This document shows positions 35,725 to 50,080 of a stretch of 64,000 nt of DNA, in pieces. The stretch comes from Lingula anatina (taxonomy: Eukaryota > Brachiopoda > Lingulata > Lingulida > Lingulidae), in the NCBI RefSeq assembly GCF_001039355.2, contig NW_019773648.1:273055-337054 (forward strand). The letters run 5' to 3'. Each line of letters starts with the position of its first letter. Position 1 is the stretch's first letter. A model generated the notes under the pieces. That model was not told the DNA's origin and searched no databases. It saw nothing but the letters and a program-made list of their open reading frames with translations. A program made the translations under genes and the position numbers.

Positions 35725-38700
35725 TCTGATTGGATAATAGGAGTGGAAAAAAAAAAGGCGAAAATATCGAGCTTGGCTGAAATATTAATATGAAAAGAAC
35801 CCCTGAAGACACTGGGAGGAGTGAAAACTGTGGCACAGTGTTCATCTTTACAGACAGACCAATTAGGCAAGGGGCGGCAAATTCAGCTAACCCAATCTGT
35901 GTCACTAAGTGTTTTGATCTATTTCAAAGAAAAGAACAACGATCAATGATCAAATATTGTTGAATTATCAGGTGTTTTTGTTGTTATATACAGATGCTGT
36001 TAGAGACAGAAGGTGACAGTAAAATAAGCTGACCAAAGTTAAAATAGATTATATTATAATAATTTATCTGTGTGTTATTTGTATCCCTGATAATGATTTT
36101 AAATCTTAAAAATGTCAATACTGGATTTTAAGGGTCTATTTTTTTTTTATTTTTTATTTTTTATTTTATTTTTTATTTTTTTGGGGGGGGAAAGGGGGGG
36201 TCACATTGGGCTTTCCTTGTTTGCTATAGAATGTATTTGATAACAGTATGTTCACAAGTCATGATCACCTCTACAATGTTCACTGTAAAGATGGCAACCC
36301 ATGGTACCGTAGGAATTCCTTGAAAAGTTCCAGAAATTGTGAACTCTAAATTGCTTCTTACCAATTAAAGTTTCAGGTGCACTTAATCTATTGGTGAAGT
36401 ATTTAATACTAGTTTCAGGTATGATGAACTGTTACAAACTAAAGATTAAAAAAAAATGCATCTAGCTCAGTGGTGTCAGTATCAAGTTTCTGTTTACCTC
36501 ATTGAAAATATAACATTGTACTTTGCTATCAATAATTCAGTTTAAATGTCCATATTTCAATTTTTTCACATGTGAATTCCAGTGGTATTTGATTGACAGG
36601 TATATTAAATAGGTAATATCCATTGTATGGAACCACTTAAGTAGGTTAGCATTCTAAATGGACATTTTTTATCTTTTGATTGTCAGGATAAGCTTTGATT
36701 AAATATAAAAAAAAAAAAAAAACTTTTAAAGTATGGAGGTTTCAAAATGAAGCTGGCACACGTCGCACTAAAAGTCCAGCTATTCTTAAATGTAAATGAA
36801 CGGGTGCAGCAATTCCAGTGTGTTGTTGTCCAGAATATAATTCTACACAGTCTTTTATTTATTTTAATTATTTGTGACCCACTCAGGCTAGACTAGTCAT
36901 TTGCTATGGTTGATGTGTTTTTGAAGGCGTTTTAATCTGCGATATTTTACATTTCATTTGCATGCTGTTTTTCTTGGGGATTGAAGATTCTTGGCTGTTC
37001 CCCAAGTGAGGCATTAGCTCAGAACTGTACTTTTCCTTGTGTGTTCTTTCTTTGTTTTGGTTAACCACCACATGCCAAGGACTTTCCCATTTGTTTCAAC
37101 TTTGCTTTGAAATCCACAGGATGTAATTGCTTTTTGATTAGTTTTACTTGGGACTAGAATTTTAAAACCCCTCTTGTGGATAAAGGAAAGGATCTGGGAT
37201 TGGATTCCACATTCCACTTGCTGATCTTTATTTTAGATATGCTGCTGGGGATGTTTGTCTTTAAGTTTTTGTTTTTGTCAGATCATCAATTTTTCATCAC
37301 ATTAGGTTAAAGATATTGAAGATTAAAAGATGAGCATTTAATATGAAGCTTAAGTGAAGCCTGAAGCTATGAAAAGCAATCTAGACTTAGTTATTGTAGC
37401 TTTGAAGAAGAGTTGATGGCAGTTTGCATCAACTTGTTGTTAGATTGGAGCACCTTGAGCTTTATGATATTTATTTAACCAGTCATATTTTCTTGTTTAT
37501 ATGGTATGAATTTAACTGGCTATATTTTGGAATTTTATTTTAATCATTTTATGTTTGCACATTTTAAAACTGATTTTGCAAAAAAAAAGAAAAACCAACA
37601 TTACGTGGAATTTTATTGTTGGAATATTTCATCAGAGTGTGTTGTTTAGTTAGGCAGCTGGAGTTAATTTAATTGGAGTTTTTAGATCTATTTTAGTTAC
37701 ACAGAGTGGCCAATTGCCTTTCTAGATATCTTTACATAACACACATCTTTTGTCAATTTTTCTCTGTGTGGCAGTATTTTGTTTGTGGCTTATTTATTTT
37801 GTTCACGATGAATTTCATCTTGTTGCAGTTTTATTTTATTGTCAGTTTGTGCACCTATTTGTTTTAGATGGTCAGATAGTTATTTTAAAAATAATGGCAG
37901 CTTGTAATTATATAGTGCAATGCACAAAGATTATCATCAAAGATACTCCTAAACAAGACCATCTGCGCTTTGTGATATCATATAAGACGAAAAAGATCTT
38001 GTAAGGTTGGGTCAACTTTTTAGTGATAGGAGTAAACCTTGCTCCCCTGGCATTATCACCTTTATAAGATAGCAGTACTAAGTGATACCCAAACGTGTCG
38101 AAGTTAAAGAGTGCATTTAGAATAGCGGACTATTTAACAGATCCATGGATCAAATATGACCAACCCGCTTGAATGGTTGTTGCGTAATCCCCACGGGAGG
38201 GGGGGGGGGAATCTGTGTCTAATTGAGAATTAAGCAGCAAGCTTTTTAGCAGGTTGCCATATTTGATCCGCGTCTGCTGTTCTGAAGGTGACCATAGTGT
38301 CGTGCAGTAGACTATTTCAACAGAGTTCGAGAGAAAACAACCAGAGAAATATCTGTGTATGAATGCATAATGTAAATTCTGTCAGCTTTCATTCCTTGCC
38401 ATGTTGCTTGCTATTCCGGTCATTATCTCTGACCCCTCTCCTTCAAATCATGCCAAATCTCGCTTGATTTCAGGCTAAGTCACAACACTATCTCAGATAA
38501 TTCCCATTTGCACCTCGATTTTGACCAAACCATTCCAAAGATAAAGATATAGCTTTCTCATCATTGATAGCAAAGATAATTGTCACAATGTGAAGGTGTT
38601 AAATTATTATAAGTTGAATGAATATCATGTGTAATAAATATTGTTTATGTGAAATGATTAAGCTCTTCTTTAGTTATTCTTTGAATATTTTTTCTTAAAG

Positions 38701-40794
38701 CAGTAAAATGCCCAGGAAAGAGTCACTATTTTATAATAATTGTATCTATTCATGTTATTTAATTTAACTTCCTAGAATGCCTCAAAGGGTTACCAGTATA
38801 GATATTGCTTAGGAAAAATGTTGAATATTACTGGAACTTTGAAATGGAGATTTCTCAGAAGTCAAAAAGTGACAACTGGTTTTGCAATATCAAAGCAAAG
38901 CAATTTATTCTCTACAATATATCATCTTACATTGTAACCATAGCAACAAATACTCAGAAGATCTCATTAGTGTATGCGGCAGAGCCACAGCAGGTATCGA
39001 GATAATTATTATCTCAATTAACATCTCAGTCTGGCCTAAAAAAAAAATTAAATTACAATCCAAACAATACTTGGCAATTTTGTATCTTTGAGATGAGCAA
39101 GTTCATAATACACAAAATATTTAGCATCCTCTTCAGAGTGACAACTCGGTGTTGACCAGCAGCATACAGTAATGTAACCTTCATAACAACATAACGGGCA
39201 TCTCACTGTTACGACCTGAAAATGGGCCAATGACCTCTAACAAGGTCATGGGCCTTTATCTGGGTCAAGGTCATGAAAATGGACCAGTGTTTCGTCATGA
39301 GACCATAAACTTGATATTTCTTAACACTAAAAGAATGTAACCTTTATACTTTTCAACAGTTTGTGAAATATTTTGCACAGTTTGTCCTGCTACACTTAAT
39401 TTCATAGGTACCACCAAAAGATATCCCCAGGTCTCTTAAGCCAACAAAATGGCTTCCAATCCAGTTCAGACTATATCTTCATGAAGCACTTGTAGCACCA
39501 CCAGTGACTTTCCTTGATTCGTAACATGTACACAATAAATCACTGAAATCGGTAACTGAAACGAGAAACTACACGGAAACTTCAACACAACTTTGTTTTA
39601 CATAATCTCCGAGTGTGGTCCAATTTTCTCTAAAATCATGAGTATCCAGCTACTCACAACTTCAACCTGCTAGGTACAGGGTGTGTGACTACACATCAAC
39701 AGATGATCCCATCTTTACAAGGTTTTGATTTTTCCATCCATGGACAATTTCTTACCCTATTCCAGTCTGAAAACAACCTTCATTCAGTGCCTACGTTATA
39801 ACAAATAGTGCTAACTTAATATCCAACTACATTTATTAATCATCACTCTGGTTCTAGTCAAATTTATTCTCTAATCTTGGTTTTGAAAACCTTTAAATAA
39901 TTCTGTTTCATAACTATATACACACAGCCCCAGCCTTCAACCTCTGATAACAAACAGACAAGGCAGTCTTCTCCTCTTAACACATAATGGCTCATGAGAG
40001 AGGCCTTAATAACAAAGATTTAGTTCTTCAACCCTGGACAGAAACTTAACTAATACTGTGGCTTGGTTATGAAGATACTTCAGGAAATAAGCACAAGACA
40101 GTACTTTTCTTAAAATAATGGGACAGTGACCTCTATTTGGGTCAAGGTCATGGACTCCCCATCCATGTTACAATAGAAGGGCTTCTGAATATCAGAATGC
40201 ACTATCCGTGACTCCTTAAGAACTCTTGAGTAAGTTATTATCACATATTTGAAGTCTTCATCTAACTTAATTAGATCTTTTTAAAGTTTTATAGAACAAT
40301 AAAGCACTTTAACCTCACTTGTACACAAAGCAGCAAATAGTTTCTTAGCTGACAAAATACCCGCAAAAGCCCAATTATAGCACTCTGTATTGCTCTCTTC
40401 TTGACCATCAATTTTTTCTATTTTTTTAATATTTCATTTTCATTTTTTGTATCATTTTGCTATTTTTATGTCACACCTTTTTGCATTCTATATCTGACAA
40501 AACCTATATCCTATATTTAGGATCCACCAGTGAAAATCACACCTCATAAAACAACGATCCTTTTCTAAATTTTTCTATTTTTATAATTTTTTTCTTTATG
40601 ACTTATCAGTATCAATGTTTACGAAGTTGCATTTCAATGTGGCAGCAAAAAGAAATCGGTTTGAATCCAAACTTCTGACATCTTGCCATGAGACTAGTGC
40701 TGCCATCTACAAAAGTCCTGTCCAAGGTGAGCCAGTTCTGCTTGCATCAGAGGTCAGCTGTGGTTGACCTTTGAGCTTTGACCTAGAAGTCAAG
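35725..40794. other. Convergent 3' regions of SLC52A and CNOT1
   Basis: No further coding exon is recognised. The left part should hold the transporter 3'UTR; a plus-strand AATAAA lies at 38633-38638. The right part should hold the CNOT1 3'UTR. Also present: a T/A plus G low-complexity tract (36130-36200), an A-run at 36707-36722, a family B inverted-repeat element at 38139-38278, and three nuclear-receptor-like half-site clusters (AAGGTCATG near 39242, 39262 and 40144). The two transcripts face tail to tail. Confidence 0.5.
38139..38278. mobile_element. Family B inverted-repeat element, copy 1
   Basis: Left end GGATCAAATATGACCAACC and right end (reverse complement) GGATCAAATATGGCAACCTG form terminal repeats; inside are TTGCGTAATCCC and AATTAAGCAGCAAGC. 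About 140 bp, no ORF. Confidence 0.65.
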
Positions 40795-43700
40795 TTAGTG
40801 CACTTCCTGGGGGCCGTCCTGTTCCCTGATAGCTTGACCTTGTTGCTTGGGTTGCATACAGGAGCGGGCCACAGACTCAAACAGCCTGAAATAGTGAACA
40901 ATTGTTATAATAATACTGGAACTTACAAATTGGCAACTGCCTCAATAGTATCAGAGTGCTAAATAGTTCTCAAATCTTTTCAATCCATTTGAGCGCATTC
41001 GGAACAGATGATCTGCGGACTAAATAATGCCAACCTGACATACAAGGACGCACATGCGCCATTAAACAGATTAAATCACAGCTCTGAGGTTTAATTGCTA
41101 GACCCCTGCAGGGACGGTGCGTGTGGAGGCAGGGAGACCATCAAGGGATAAGTAAGCTCTGCTTTAATGTTGGATTGGCTATATGTAGTCTTCAGCTCAG
41201 CTTGTTCTAAGTGCCCTCACTGACATAACCTAAAATCACCCAACATACATATACAGGGATGAGTTTACCACTTGGTGAAACCATCAAAAATATGGTATGG
41301 GGTCTAGACCTATAAAGTCTGAAAACCACAGATAGTTCACAAAATCTCATCCATGCATATAAGAAGAAGAAAAATAAAAAGTTCTTACTTCTCTATCTCC
41401 GGTGCACAGTGGACAAAGTCATGATTCCAGAACTTGAAGCTTGGGTTCTTGATCAGCTCAATGAAGGTGATGAGCAGGCCCCATGGGTGGGGGCGGTTCA
41501 CTATCAGTCTCTCCAGGAGAACCCTGGGGATGGAAATAGAAGGATAATATTTATCAAACAATCGTTGTAAACATTACAGCTTCAGAAAGATGCATCTATG
41601 AAGATCTACATTAAAGATGTAATATGTAGTCCAAGCTTTCAGCCTCTAGGCCTTCTTTAGGAATTTGAAAAAAATACTTTTCTTAAAGCTTGGGTTCTTT
41701 ACCAGCTCAATAAAGGTGATTTGAAAAAAAAAAAAATTTTTTTCAAATCCCTGAAGAAGACCTGGGTGCCACATTCTTGGATTAGATGCATCTTTTTAAG
41801 AACTTCTTTATTTCTTAAAGATCTATATGGTGATTTGATATGAATCTTCAAAGCACCAGAAAATGGGGCGATGCATTTGTTTCAACTTCAACAAATGTTC
41901 CTGCAACTGGACAGCAGAAAACACCAATGTAAAAACTGACTTTACTTTACCCAGCATTTACCACTAAACAGACACTAGAAGTCTCGTCTAGCTGGCTTAA
42001 TTAACTGGGAAGGAGGCAGAAAAGAAGAACACAAATAGGTACATATATTAACTCAGAAATTTAGCAGAGACCAAACTTCTAATGTTATTTTGAGACGAGT
42101 TTTGTACCTGGTAATCTGCTCCTGTATGGCCTCGCTGTTGGCCTCAGCAAAGAGATAGAGCAGAGTACAGCTGAAGTAGTGAGTATGACTGTTGGGATAA
42201 CGCAGCTGGTTGGCTATGGCATTCAGGAACAGGTACCGACCTGAAATTACAGCCAAAACAAACTATATAAAATACCTACAGCGCAAAACAGATCTTTTAA
42301 TACAACTGAGGAAAAAGTAGGAACTCCTTTTTTTTATTATAAAACAGGAACATTAGTCTATTTCAATGGAATATGACAAATAATCCATTTGCAGTAAATA
42401 CAGACAAAAATTTCAGTCCCAAAATTAAGACAAAATTTCAAAACAAAACTTCTCTTGTGAAGCCAGCTGAAAACCCACCTTCTGTGTCCAAATCCACAGC
42501 CAAATTCTGGAAGATATCCATATGAGAGGAGTGGGCAATGGTGCTCATGCTGGGCTGCAGGCCCTTGCTGTGGATAAATGTGATGGCCTGGGTTCCCACA
42601 TACAGAACCAGGGCGTTGATCAGCGGGATGTTGTAACGGTTCCCGGGCTCGCTGGAGATCTGGAGACTGCTGCGGAGCTCTGACAGGAAGGTCACGGGTG
42701 ACCTAGAGGTCAAGTAGGAGTCCATGTCCTGCGACAGGAAACAGTGGAATATATAACTAGCATTCTAAAAACTGCATTTGACAAAATTTGGCTTTGAACT
42801 TTTTAGTACTGAAGGTGTTGAGTTCATTAGGTTTAAGAATCCAAGTACCTTACTTAAATTTGACCCAACATCTGTTCATAAAAAGGTTCTTATTACTGAA
42901 ATTTACATTTTTGTCCTTTTGCACATATTACACATCCAGTTACGAAAATATTACTTTACAATTGTGAAAACTATAATATACAGATTCAGATATTATCTTT
43001 CAAACATTTCAAACATAGTAAATGATGTACATCCTCCAACCATAAAAATAATTATAAACTCAATTTCAATTCTTTTTCTTTTCATACATTTTCTGGAAGA
43101 ATAAATGGTATGAGCACTTACATTTTTAAATCCCTTGGGCTGGATCATCTTGGCAAAGTTTGTCATAATCCTAGGGGGCATCGCAATCTCAGGCAACATG
43201 TCCACCTTCAAGTTAGGCGTGAACGGATCCGGCAGACGCATGTTGCGTGGGAATGCGCTCAGGATGAGGTTGCGCATCTGGATACAGTTAGGTGGGATGA
43301 CATCACAGAAGGCGTAGTGGAAGTCACACAGGAATTCTGGGAAATCGTGCAACAGAACCAGCAGCACCCGTAATGTTCCCTGGAGACAAATTTATAACCA
43401 TTAGATCTTTAGCTAACATATACTTGAAAATGAAAATGATTACTTATCACGAAGTCCAATGAGAACACATAAAAACATATTTCAAAAGAGTAGAAACAGT
43501 CAAGTAACTTTAATTTACAAATATCACTGTCATCTAATCTCCATGCCCGTCTCACCTTGTACAACAGCTGGGTTGGCTTGTCCAGATTGGCATTACGTAA
43601 GAAAGGCGCCAGGAACTTAAACAGATCACTCAGGAGTTGTGCGTACATGCTCCATCCCTGTAACAGGAAAAACATCATTGGTCATAAAGCTGTGACGATT

Positions 43701-46700
43701 TCTGTGCTATCGTAAGTGGATAAGATGGTTGTAAGAATTCAGGCGACACAAAACTGGTGCATCACACAGGTGTTATATATTCACATCACCATCAAAAAGA
43801 GGTGTAAAGTTGTTTTTAAAGAACGGTGAAAATGATTTATATTTTACAAGATTGATAACCAAATGCATGACTGGAATTTTAACAATTTATTCTTTCCTTG
43901 CTGGCATCAGTGTATTTATATGTCACATATCCCATTTTCAACTTTCTTTCTCCTATTGTCAGTGTTTACACAACTGTGACAAGCCAGGAATTAAAAGCAC
44001 AAACACGTGCCTACCAGTGACAAGAACACGCGGTGTACTCACCCTCTGCTGCGGTGTAATGGCCAGCATCCTCCCAATGAACACGCGGTGAGATATCAAC
44101 TCCAACCAAGCAAAGGCAAACCCTGGCGCTTTGGCTGGACGCAAGATGTGGAAAGTATTGCTGGAAACAATAACATCGATTTAATATTATAATAGTATTC
44201 AACACATCATTGTGAAACTTACATCAAAGGCCAACATTGATCCCTTGGGTCCTAAGTTAACGAGTATTGCTAACAAGACAACAATTTATGGTGCATAGAA
44301 AACACCCCAAACCAACAGTTACAAAACAGCCTGGTCACAAACAATAAAAAAAACTCACCAGAAAGCTGTCAGCACCTGGAAGTTGATGCTCTCCAGGACG
44401 TGTTCAGGGGCGTTTAGCTCAATGAACAACATGATGAAGATCCTGTGGTAGGGAAGCTGCTGGAAATCCGTCCCTCTCACCTCGTGATCTTGCAGCAACA
44501 CGCCAGCCACTATCCCCAGAACCTGACACATGATAGGAGAATGCATGAGAGACAAGCTTAAATTAGGAGGATACATTTTTTTCAGAGTAAAGTTTCAGAA
44601 CACAAAAAAGTAATTTAGTTGAAGGTTGATCTTAATTTTTTGACTAAATAATTCTGGTATACTAATAAACCTAGGATTGATATAAAAAGTCCATCATCTT
44701 CAATCACATATAATTACACATTCATCTTGGTGATAAGATATATTAATATGGATAAACTTTTGGGTCTTGAAGGTTCAACAAACAGATATTTTTAAAGTTC
44801 CAAATTTTTCAGCATATGAAAACACTGAGATTACCATCTTTATCTAAATCACAGCCTCATAAACTGTCTCACCTTATTGAGCAGGTTAATCTTGGTCACT
44901 GTGTTGGCCGAGTCCCCTGAGTGTTTCACCAGGAGAGCAATCAGCCTCACAAAGGCGTCTAGGGTGTGAAAACACTTGGCTCGTATCAGGGTGGGGCTGC
45001 TCTGTTCAGACAGCGCTCTGTAGCACAGATCTACGCACATCTCAGTACAGAGGCGGAAGAACCGGGTGATCAGGTCGTCCGTCTTCAGGATACCCTGCTG
45101 GTGCATCTGAAAAGAGGCAGACAGGAAACTGTTCACTTTCTTTACATAGAATCTTAATGTGATCACATCATTTAGCACACTGTCTCTTTTAGAAACTACT
45201 CACAGCTATTATAGTATCAGCTAGTATCTCCCTGTCATTAACCAGTGGTGCTATAGTTACCTTAGTTGATGTTTTGTTAAGAAAAAGTTCTGATTTCAAA
45301 ACAAAGTTAATAAATAATTTACAAAAACACTCAAAAGTTTCTTCCATTTTCTAAAAATAAAATTCAGTTTCAGTTGAGTTTTTGGCAAAAAAAAAAAAAA
45401 AAACTTTTGAAAGGGATCTCAAACCCATTATCAAAAACCTATGATCCTCTCCAGGAAACCGTACCTGCTGTACAAAGGCAGAGAATGCCTTGGTGCTGTC
45501 CCTGCCTGCGGCCGGTGAGTGATACATGTTGACCCACTCGCGCAACAAGAACTCCGTCTTCTCGTGCAGCCCTGGGGGGTCGTCAAACTCCCGCGCCTGG
45601 GATATCCCAGACTGCATCATGCTGGTGGGGCCCCCTGGTGTCCTGTCCATCATACTGGTGTCGTTCTGGGCACGGATGGCCTCAATGAGAGCAGCGAGAC
45701 CGTCTGGGGCCTGGCGGGAGTGGATGGCAATGCGACCTAGAGTCTCAATGGTGTTGTAGAAGTCCGCCTGGAATGTGAAAACAGTCTGTTCCAGTCTATG
45801 TGTTTAGGATTGTGTCATAAAAAACATGAAGACTTATCCTTTTCTTGTTTTTTCTTTCTTATACTTTGAGAGAAGTAGAAATTTATTGAAAAGCAAACCT
45901 TCTCTTGGTGGGTCAAAGCGAGGCAGTTGCCAAAAAAGCCAATATAGCTTTTCACCTCACTGCAGAAAAGCATCTTTTTAAAGCTGACTATTGAGAGTTA
46001 GTTACCAAAAAATCGACTGAACTATACTTTCTACCTCACAAAAGGAGGCTCTTTTTTATTCAAATAAACTGAATACAACCCACAAGTTGCTGTATACCCT
46101 TACCTCAGTATTGGTAGCCATGCCAGTCTGTTTCTCCTCCACACAATATCTTTGTATATATCCTTACCTCAGTATTAGTGGCCATGCCAGTCTGTTTCTC
46201 CTCTACACAATATCTTTGTATATATCCTTACCTCAGTATTAGTGGCCATGCCAGTCTGTTTCTCCTCTACACAATATCTCTGCACTAGTTGCATGGCAAA
46301 GGCCACAGCCATGTAGTTCAGACCATTCTCCATTTGCTGAAAGAAGGAACACCACATCATGATATGTAAAATATATGTTAGAAGAATTGTTCTTTAATTC
46401 TAGTAGATTTACTATAATCACATCCTGAATTGAAGTTGAATGAACTTCAGTATCTTAGGGAGGTTAGATCAGAGGCTCCTTACTCACCTGTGCCAGGTGC
46501 AGGTCATACTGCTGCATGTTGACCAGGTGACTTTTGATCAGGCAATCCACGGCGTCCAGGTTGTACCTGTAGTCCTCACGACACTCCACCAGACACCTGT
46601 AACACAAGCCAGGACCATAGCATTATAACATCAAAACTCCCGATAAACAGACTTTGTAATGTATAAAACATTGCACTCTCACAGGCCTCATTCAGAAAAG

Positions 46701-49700
46701 AGACCAAACAGATCCGCATGTCAAATACTTGAATGCTTGATGCGTAATCCCTGCAGGAAATCTATTCAGTGTCTAATGCTGAATTAGGCAGCAAGCTTTG
46801 TAGTGGGTGGCCATATTTGATCTGACACAAGACAGAAACCAGTGTAAGTGTTATTATCAATTTTTTAAAAACTTTATTTAAAGAAGGTAAACATGTTAAG
46901 CATAAGCTTATCTTCTGGCCCAATGTTACCAGTTATTCAGCAACACTGGCTCTGTTCCCTACTTCAACCTTTATCTGCCGAGTGCTAAGCAAGGAGACAG
47001 GTGGTCTTTGGTATGACCTGGCCAAAGATTGAACCCAGGACCTACTGCTCCGCAGGCGAGCACTCTACCATTATTCTGGTACTAACCTGGTCACCTGCTT
47101 GTTGGTCCACTGAGGTCCGTATGCCCTGGGATCCTGAAGTCCGCGGAGGACGAGGAGATGGCAGTCGCGGTACCTGATTAGCAGCTCAGTGTCGGTGAGA
47201 GATGGGTTCAGGCCCTCCAGTAATCCCTCCACTGTCTATAAGAGATAATGTGGTAAACACATGACTGTTTTTACAACTACTTGAAAGATGTTTCTTTCCA
47301 GCACATAAAATCAGTCTTATTTTTCCATTTACATTCCTTTTTTTTTTGTAACCTGATACTCTTTTTCTAAAATTATCCTTAAAATTATTTTTCTTTATTG
47401 CTTGTCAATGGTAAATATTCAAAACAAAACAAAATTATGTATAATGTGGCATCATGTCTTAAATCACTGGTTGGCAATTGACAGCAGCCACCTCTATGTC
47501 TGACTTATAGAATTACATGAAACTTATCAACTCTTCACAAAATCACTGTAATACTAAAACAATGTTATTAAAATTTTTGTATCAAAACAAAGATTATGTG
47601 GACAACCACAGCATGACTGAAAGACAACAAAATGATTTACGTACAACTAATTTATGACACTGTTAACATTTTCACCCATTACAAGATGCAAAATGAAACC
47701 AGATCTTACCTTCTGCAGCAGAGAGAGCGCCGTCACGATTTCCCTGGAGTTCCTGGCCAGCACGACTGCGTCCAGGATGCCATGAAGTGCTGCCACGTGG
47801 GCAGTAGACTGGGGCGCTATTATCTGTTTAAGTTGGTTGTCAATTTCTGTGGCAATTTTCTCGTAAATTGCGGTGATTTCATCAGTGGCGGCGTAGCTGG
47901 CTGGTGGTTTGGCTGGGTACACGCCTGCAGCAGCAGCAGCGGCGGCAGCAGCAGAAGTTGGTGGTGCCGTTTCTGGTGCATTGGGCAGGAATCCTGGGAT
48001 ATTTCTGTGGAACTCTTCATAGACAGAGATCTGCTGTGGAGTGACCCCACCCACCTGGTACAGACAAAGGACAACAGGGATAGAACGTGTGGTTAAACTG
48101 AAGCTTCTGTCAGCTTGTGTGATGAATTTTTGAAAATTTTACCTGGTATGATGATATCAGTATATAGTTAGTTGTGGTATTTTCAAATTTTAGCAAAAAT
48201 GGACTTAATGAAATTAGGTTTATAGAGGTCAATGATAAAATTTATGCTTGTAAATCCAATTTTTCTTTAGCCCAATAAGACAATGTCGAACATTTCACTT
48301 AATTTACTTCTAAGTGAACCTAGCCCAAACAACATCCATAGGCCAAATCAAAAAGAATTAATGTCCCCGAATAGCTCACACCTTCAGTCTAATCTGCTCT
48401 GGCATTCTCTCTGCCTGGTACGTGAGGACCACGGGGTCGCAGTAACGGCGCCCCTCATTCCTGGCGTGTTTCCTGAGGTCATACTCTGTGGCCAGGCGGC
48501 GGTCAATCTCAGCTATCGCCTTCTCCACGGCCGTCTTCTGTATAAAGGCGCAGGAGAGCTCAGTGTTATCCTGGGCGATGATGGGGGCGGCCTGCTCTAT
48601 CAGCTCCTTCTGGGGCTGCGTTGCACCCTGGGGTGTGATTACAATGGAAATTTATGAAGCTACAGAAATTTATGAGTCAACAAAGTATATATAAGAAAGG
48701 TGGCTGGGGCAATTTATCTTTTGAGAGAAAAGAGACTTTTTGGCTCCCCAAGAGGTAGGAAATCTGCCTATAGTCACAAAAATCTCATCCCTGAGAAAAA
48801 CGAGAAATGAATAAGGAGGGTCTATTGAATGCCCTACACTTTCCCATGTCAACAATACGAAAACACAAAAACAAGGTAGAAATCCCTATCATAAAAACAT
48901 GCAGCTTTTAATATAAACAGTGAGTCAAACGAGACTTAAATCTCCCCAACTCAAAGAGGGTGCACATATTTACCTTGAGTATGCTGAGGAAGGTGTTCTT
49001 GATCTGTGTTCCTATGGTGATGAGGAGTGGTTCACGGCAGGTGATCAGCGCCATGGCTGCCGTCATGCTGCGCACCATGTGATGGGCTGCAGAGCGCAGA
49101 CGTGCCTCCTCAGGGTCTAAGGCAAAATCCTGCCGAAAAAAGGGGGTTAAATATAATCTTAATACTTAATGCTTCTGTCATAAAAAAATATTTGTAGTTA
49201 AAGACCATAAAGATCGCAATTCCAGGCAATGGGCCTACAATTTTAAAATACAGTTACATTATTGTTTTCCACTGACTTTTAAACCCTATTATATTTTTAA
49301 GTTTAGAATTTTGCATTTTACAAAATGACCAGAATACAAAATATGAAAACAATATCTCTTCAAGTAAAAAAAAAAAAGATTGTGATATTCACATTGGGAA
49401 GATTAATCTGTCTGCACTTCGATCTACCTACCTTTTTGACAATCATCTCGCAGGTGGTGAGCGCAATCTTAATGGAGCGTTCAACAACAGGTGGCAGCAA
49501 CTCCTGCACGGCCCTCTCCAGGGCGGGTCTCACGTACTGCTTCAACTGGGGATGGGCTTGGAACAGGGCAAGCTGGAACGATACAGGGAGGTGTGACATG
49601 AGATCATCTGGGGGAAATAGCTTAGACATTATTACTGGTCTGAATATGGTAATATATATACTTTACTGGTGCATTCTAACATCATTTCCAATTTTATCAT

Positions 49701-50011
49701 CTGGGATATATCCAAGTTGTAGAGACAGATTTAAACAAAAGAATATCTGACTAAAATGTGTGAACTTTCATATGATAAAAACATCTTTGTTCCCAACGCA
49801 GCCATTTCTGTTTTGAAACATCAGTGCATCTGGCAACTGTCAGATTAAACTGAACAGAATTGTTGCAGCTTTCACAAGTGTTTTATGGTAGAAGCCATCA
49901 TAAAACATGACTGTGAAATAAGACATTCATTTACCCAGCATTTACCACTAAACAGGCACAAGTATCCTGGGTAGCTGGCTTAATAAACTGGGAACCTGAA
50001 CTTACACTTTC

Positions 50012-50080
<69 letters not shown>

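Larger units (their letters stand above)
40795..45767 (-). other. CNOT1: CNOT1 exons 32-41: NOT1 superfamily homology domain
   Basis: The most conserved part, which binds CNOT2 and CNOT3. Landmarks: [112 protein letters not shown] and [17 protein letters not shown]. The last exon (40885-40795) codes a short variable tail ending EVH before TAA. Downstream on the minus strand are an ATTAAA (40440-40435) and AATAAA signals (39868-39863, 39837-39832) that could end the transcript. Confidence 0.95.
46232..48054 (-). other. CNOT1: CNOT1 exons 28-31: connector domain
   Basis: Matches the connector region between the CNOT9-binding and NOT1 domains. It opens with [14 protein letters not shown], then has a run of nine Ala that is species-specific, followed by LARNSRE and [11 protein letters not shown]. 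Exon 31 ends inside a 64-bp tandem repeat that triplicates its splice donor. A tRNA-type SINE begins about a dozen bases after the exon 29 donor. Confidence 0.88.

Noticed and set aside
41632-41763. Hammerhead-ribozyme-like strings (CTGAAGAAG..., GGCCTAGAGGCTGAAAG) in the foldback
   Set aside because: Neither strand has both the CTGANGA and GAAA core elements in correct order with a cleavage site; one arm reads CTAAAGA.
47040-47078. tRNA gene
   Set aside because: Box A and B motifs are present but no complete cloverleaf or acceptor stem could be drawn, and a SINE body follows.
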